NCBI RefSeq assembly: GCF_002007205.1
Contig: NZ_LAZS01000004.1
Location: 62,001-126,000 of the forward strand
Direction of reading: 5' to 3'
Length of the DNA stretch: 64,000 nucleotides
From: Ensifer adhaerens
GTDB lineage: Bacteria > Pseudomonadota > Alphaproteobacteria > Rhizobiales > Rhizobiaceae
The notes beneath the pieces are model-generated. The model worked only from the letters and a program-made list of their open reading frames with translations. It ran no database searches and was not told where the DNA came from. The translations under genes were made by a program, and so were the position numbers. Shown here piece by piece: positions 62,856 to 64,000 of this stretch (positions are counted from its first letter, which is position 1; each line of letters opens with the position of its first letter).

Positions 62856-64000
62856 TTGTTCCTATCCTTCTTCCCGAAGCCGAAGCTCTTCTTCATTTCC
62901 TTTGTCGTCTGGTCGCTGGTTGCCGTTGCCGTCTGGTATGGCGGGGGCGAACAGTTGGGCGCCGTATTCGGAATGCCGCCTTTGCCGTCTGACGCGCCGC
63001 CGATTACCGGCATTTCGGCGTTCTGGTCGCCCGCCTTCCTCTGGTTCTATCTCTACTTCGGGCTGGTGGTCGGGATATTCGCCGCATTCTGGTATGTCTA
63101 TTCGCCACACCCCTGGCAGAACTGGTCGATCCTCGGATCGGCTCTCATTCTCTTCGTCACCTATTTTCAAGTGCAGGTCAGCGTTGCGATCAACAATTGG
63201 TACGGGCCGTTCTGGGATCTGATCCAGGCGATCGTCTCGAAGACGAAGGTCGTAACAGCGGCCGAATTCTACGCGGAAATCGGCGTCTTTCTCGGCATTG
63301 CCATGGTTGCTGTCGCCGTCGCGGTCATAACTCGCTTCTTCGTCAGCCACTACATCTTCCGTTGGCGCACGGCGATGAACGAATACTACATGGCCCACTG
63401 GGGAAAGCTGCGCCATATCGAAGGTGCCTCGCAGCGCGTGCAGGAAGATACGATGCGTTTTTCGACGACCGTGGAGGGTCTCGGCGTCAGCCTGATCGAC
63501 AGCGTGATGACACTGATTGCGTTTACGCCAGTCTTGATCCGCCTTGAGGCGCATGTCAGCGAGCTGCCGATCGTCGGGGTGGTCCCCTATCCACTCGTCA
63601 CGGCTGCTGTGCTCTGGTCTCTGTTCGGTACCGTGTTCCTGGCGCTCGTCGGTATCAAGCTGCCGGGTCTGGAGTTCCGCAACCAGCGGGTGGAAGCGGC
63701 CTACCGCAAGGAGTTGGTCTATGGTGAGGATCACGCCGATCGTGCCCAGCCGCCGACGGTAGCCGACCTCTTTCAAAATGTTCGCCGGAACTATTTTCGG
63801 CTCTACTTCCACTACCTGTACTTCAACATTGCCCGCATTTTCTATTTGCAGATCAACGGGATCTTTTCGCTTCTGATCTTGGCTCCCTCCATTATCGCCG
63901 GAAAGATCACGCTCGGCGCATTGAACCAGATCTCGGGCGCCTTCGGACAGGTCACGTCCTCGTTCCAGTACCTGGTTTCCTCGTGGCCGACGATCGTCGA
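62856..64000 (+). CDS. bacA: BacA/SbmA-family peptide transporter, 3'-truncated by the window edge
   Basis: The frame is open from 62856 to the last base, about 381 residues of an expected 420. It matches BacA in FFPKPKLFF at the start, [68 protein letters not shown] and [21 protein letters not shown]. BacA/SbmA proteins import antimicrobial peptides and in rhizobia are needed to survive nodule NCR peptides; they also affect very-long-chain lipid A fatty acids. There is no ATP-binding domain, so it is not a BclA-type protein. A TTG at 62856 gives the N-terminus usual for BacA; a GTG at 62847 is also in frame. Confidence 0.9.
   Translation, partial: MFLSFFPKPKLFFISFVVWSLVAVAVWYGGGEQLGAVFGMPPLPSDAPPITGISAFWSPAFLWFYLYFGLVVGIFAAFWYVYSPHPWQNWSILGSALILFVTYFQVQVSVAINNWYGPFWDLIQAIVSKTKVVTAAEFYAEIGVFLGIAMVAVAVAVITRFFVSHYIFRWRTAMNEYYMAHWGKLRHIEGASQRVQEDTMRFSTTVEGLGVSLIDSVMTLIAFTPVLIRLEAHVSELPIVGVVPYPLVTAAVLWSLFGTVFLALVGIKLPGLEFRNQRVEAAYRKELVYGEDHADRAQPPTVADLFQNVRRNYFRLYFHYLYFNIARIFYLQINGIFSLLILAPSIIAGKITLGALNQISGAFGQVTSSFQYLVSSWPTIV

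Overview
The window looks like a chromosomal or large-replicon segment of a fast-growing rhizobium close to Sinorhizobium/Ensifer. It is GC-rich. It carries the gbpR-chvE-gguABC sugar-uptake locus, the bdhA-xdhA-xdhB order described for S. meliloti, an inositol dehydrogenase preceded by two perfect GGAA-N6-TTCC boxes, a BacA-type peptide transporter and rhizobial palindromic intergenic elements. No rRNA or tRNA genes, insertion sequences, prophage or CRISPR array were recognised. The genus is an inference.

Layout. (1) 1-4.2 kb: a HAD phosphatase cut by the window edge, an SDR epimerase, a GMC oxidoreductase with a small overlapping upstream gene, and a GtrA-like membrane protein; this may be a lipid- or sugar-modifying group. 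(2) 4.2-9.2 kb: a xylose-type ABC importer (xylF-xylH-xylG) divergent from a ROK repressor, with two matching operators between them. (3) 9.3-13.8 kb: an MHYT-PAS-GGDEF-EAL cyclic-di-GMP protein, idhA and two small rhizobial proteins. (4) 13.9-23.5 kb: gbpR, chvE, gguA, gguB, gguC, an alpha-ketoglutarate semialdehyde dehydrogenase and an L-arabonate dehydratase. Together these cover import of arabinose-like sugars and the lower part of the oxidative L-arabinose pathway.

(5) 24-28.8 kb: an NTF2-like protein, a secreted protein with 14-residue repeats, and a transglutaminase / alpha-E / circularly permuted ATP-grasp cluster. (6) 28.9-42.6 kb: mostly stand-alone genes. They are a YeiH exporter with a LysR regulator, a GyrI-like protein, an EamA transporter, a DEAD-box helicase, AlkC-like DNA repair, a WYL regulator, a host-attachment protein, a non-pyrrolysine MttB homologue, a split MnmC pair (mnmD and an FAD oxidoreductase), a PRC-barrel protein and a DUF1045 protein.

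(7) 42.6-56.1 kb: a purine-catabolic region with allantoinase, OHCU decarboxylase, a 34-codon reading frame, ureidoglycolate lyase, HIU hydrolase, guanine deaminase, the membrane urate oxidase PuuD and xanthine dehydrogenase. It is interspersed with lldD, a LysR regulator and bdhA. In order, guanine goes to xanthine (guaD), xanthine to urate (xdhAB), urate to HIU (puuD), HIU to OHCU (uraH), OHCU to allantoin (uraD), allantoin to allantoate (puuE), and ureidoglycolate to glyoxylate (allA). The allantoate-degrading step and the xdhC maturation factor are not in the window. (8) 56.3-64 kb: glpK, ridA divergent from tetR across a perfect double operator, a luciferase-like monooxygenase, a second-type methionine aminopeptidase, an MFS exporter and the start of bacA.

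No completely new multi-gene defence or mobile system is evident. The least understood pieces are the ATP-grasp/alpha-E/transglutaminase cluster, the GMC/epimerase/GtrA group, the 14-residue-repeat secreted protein, the 34-codon reading frame inside the purine operon and the corrinoid-orphan MttB homologue.
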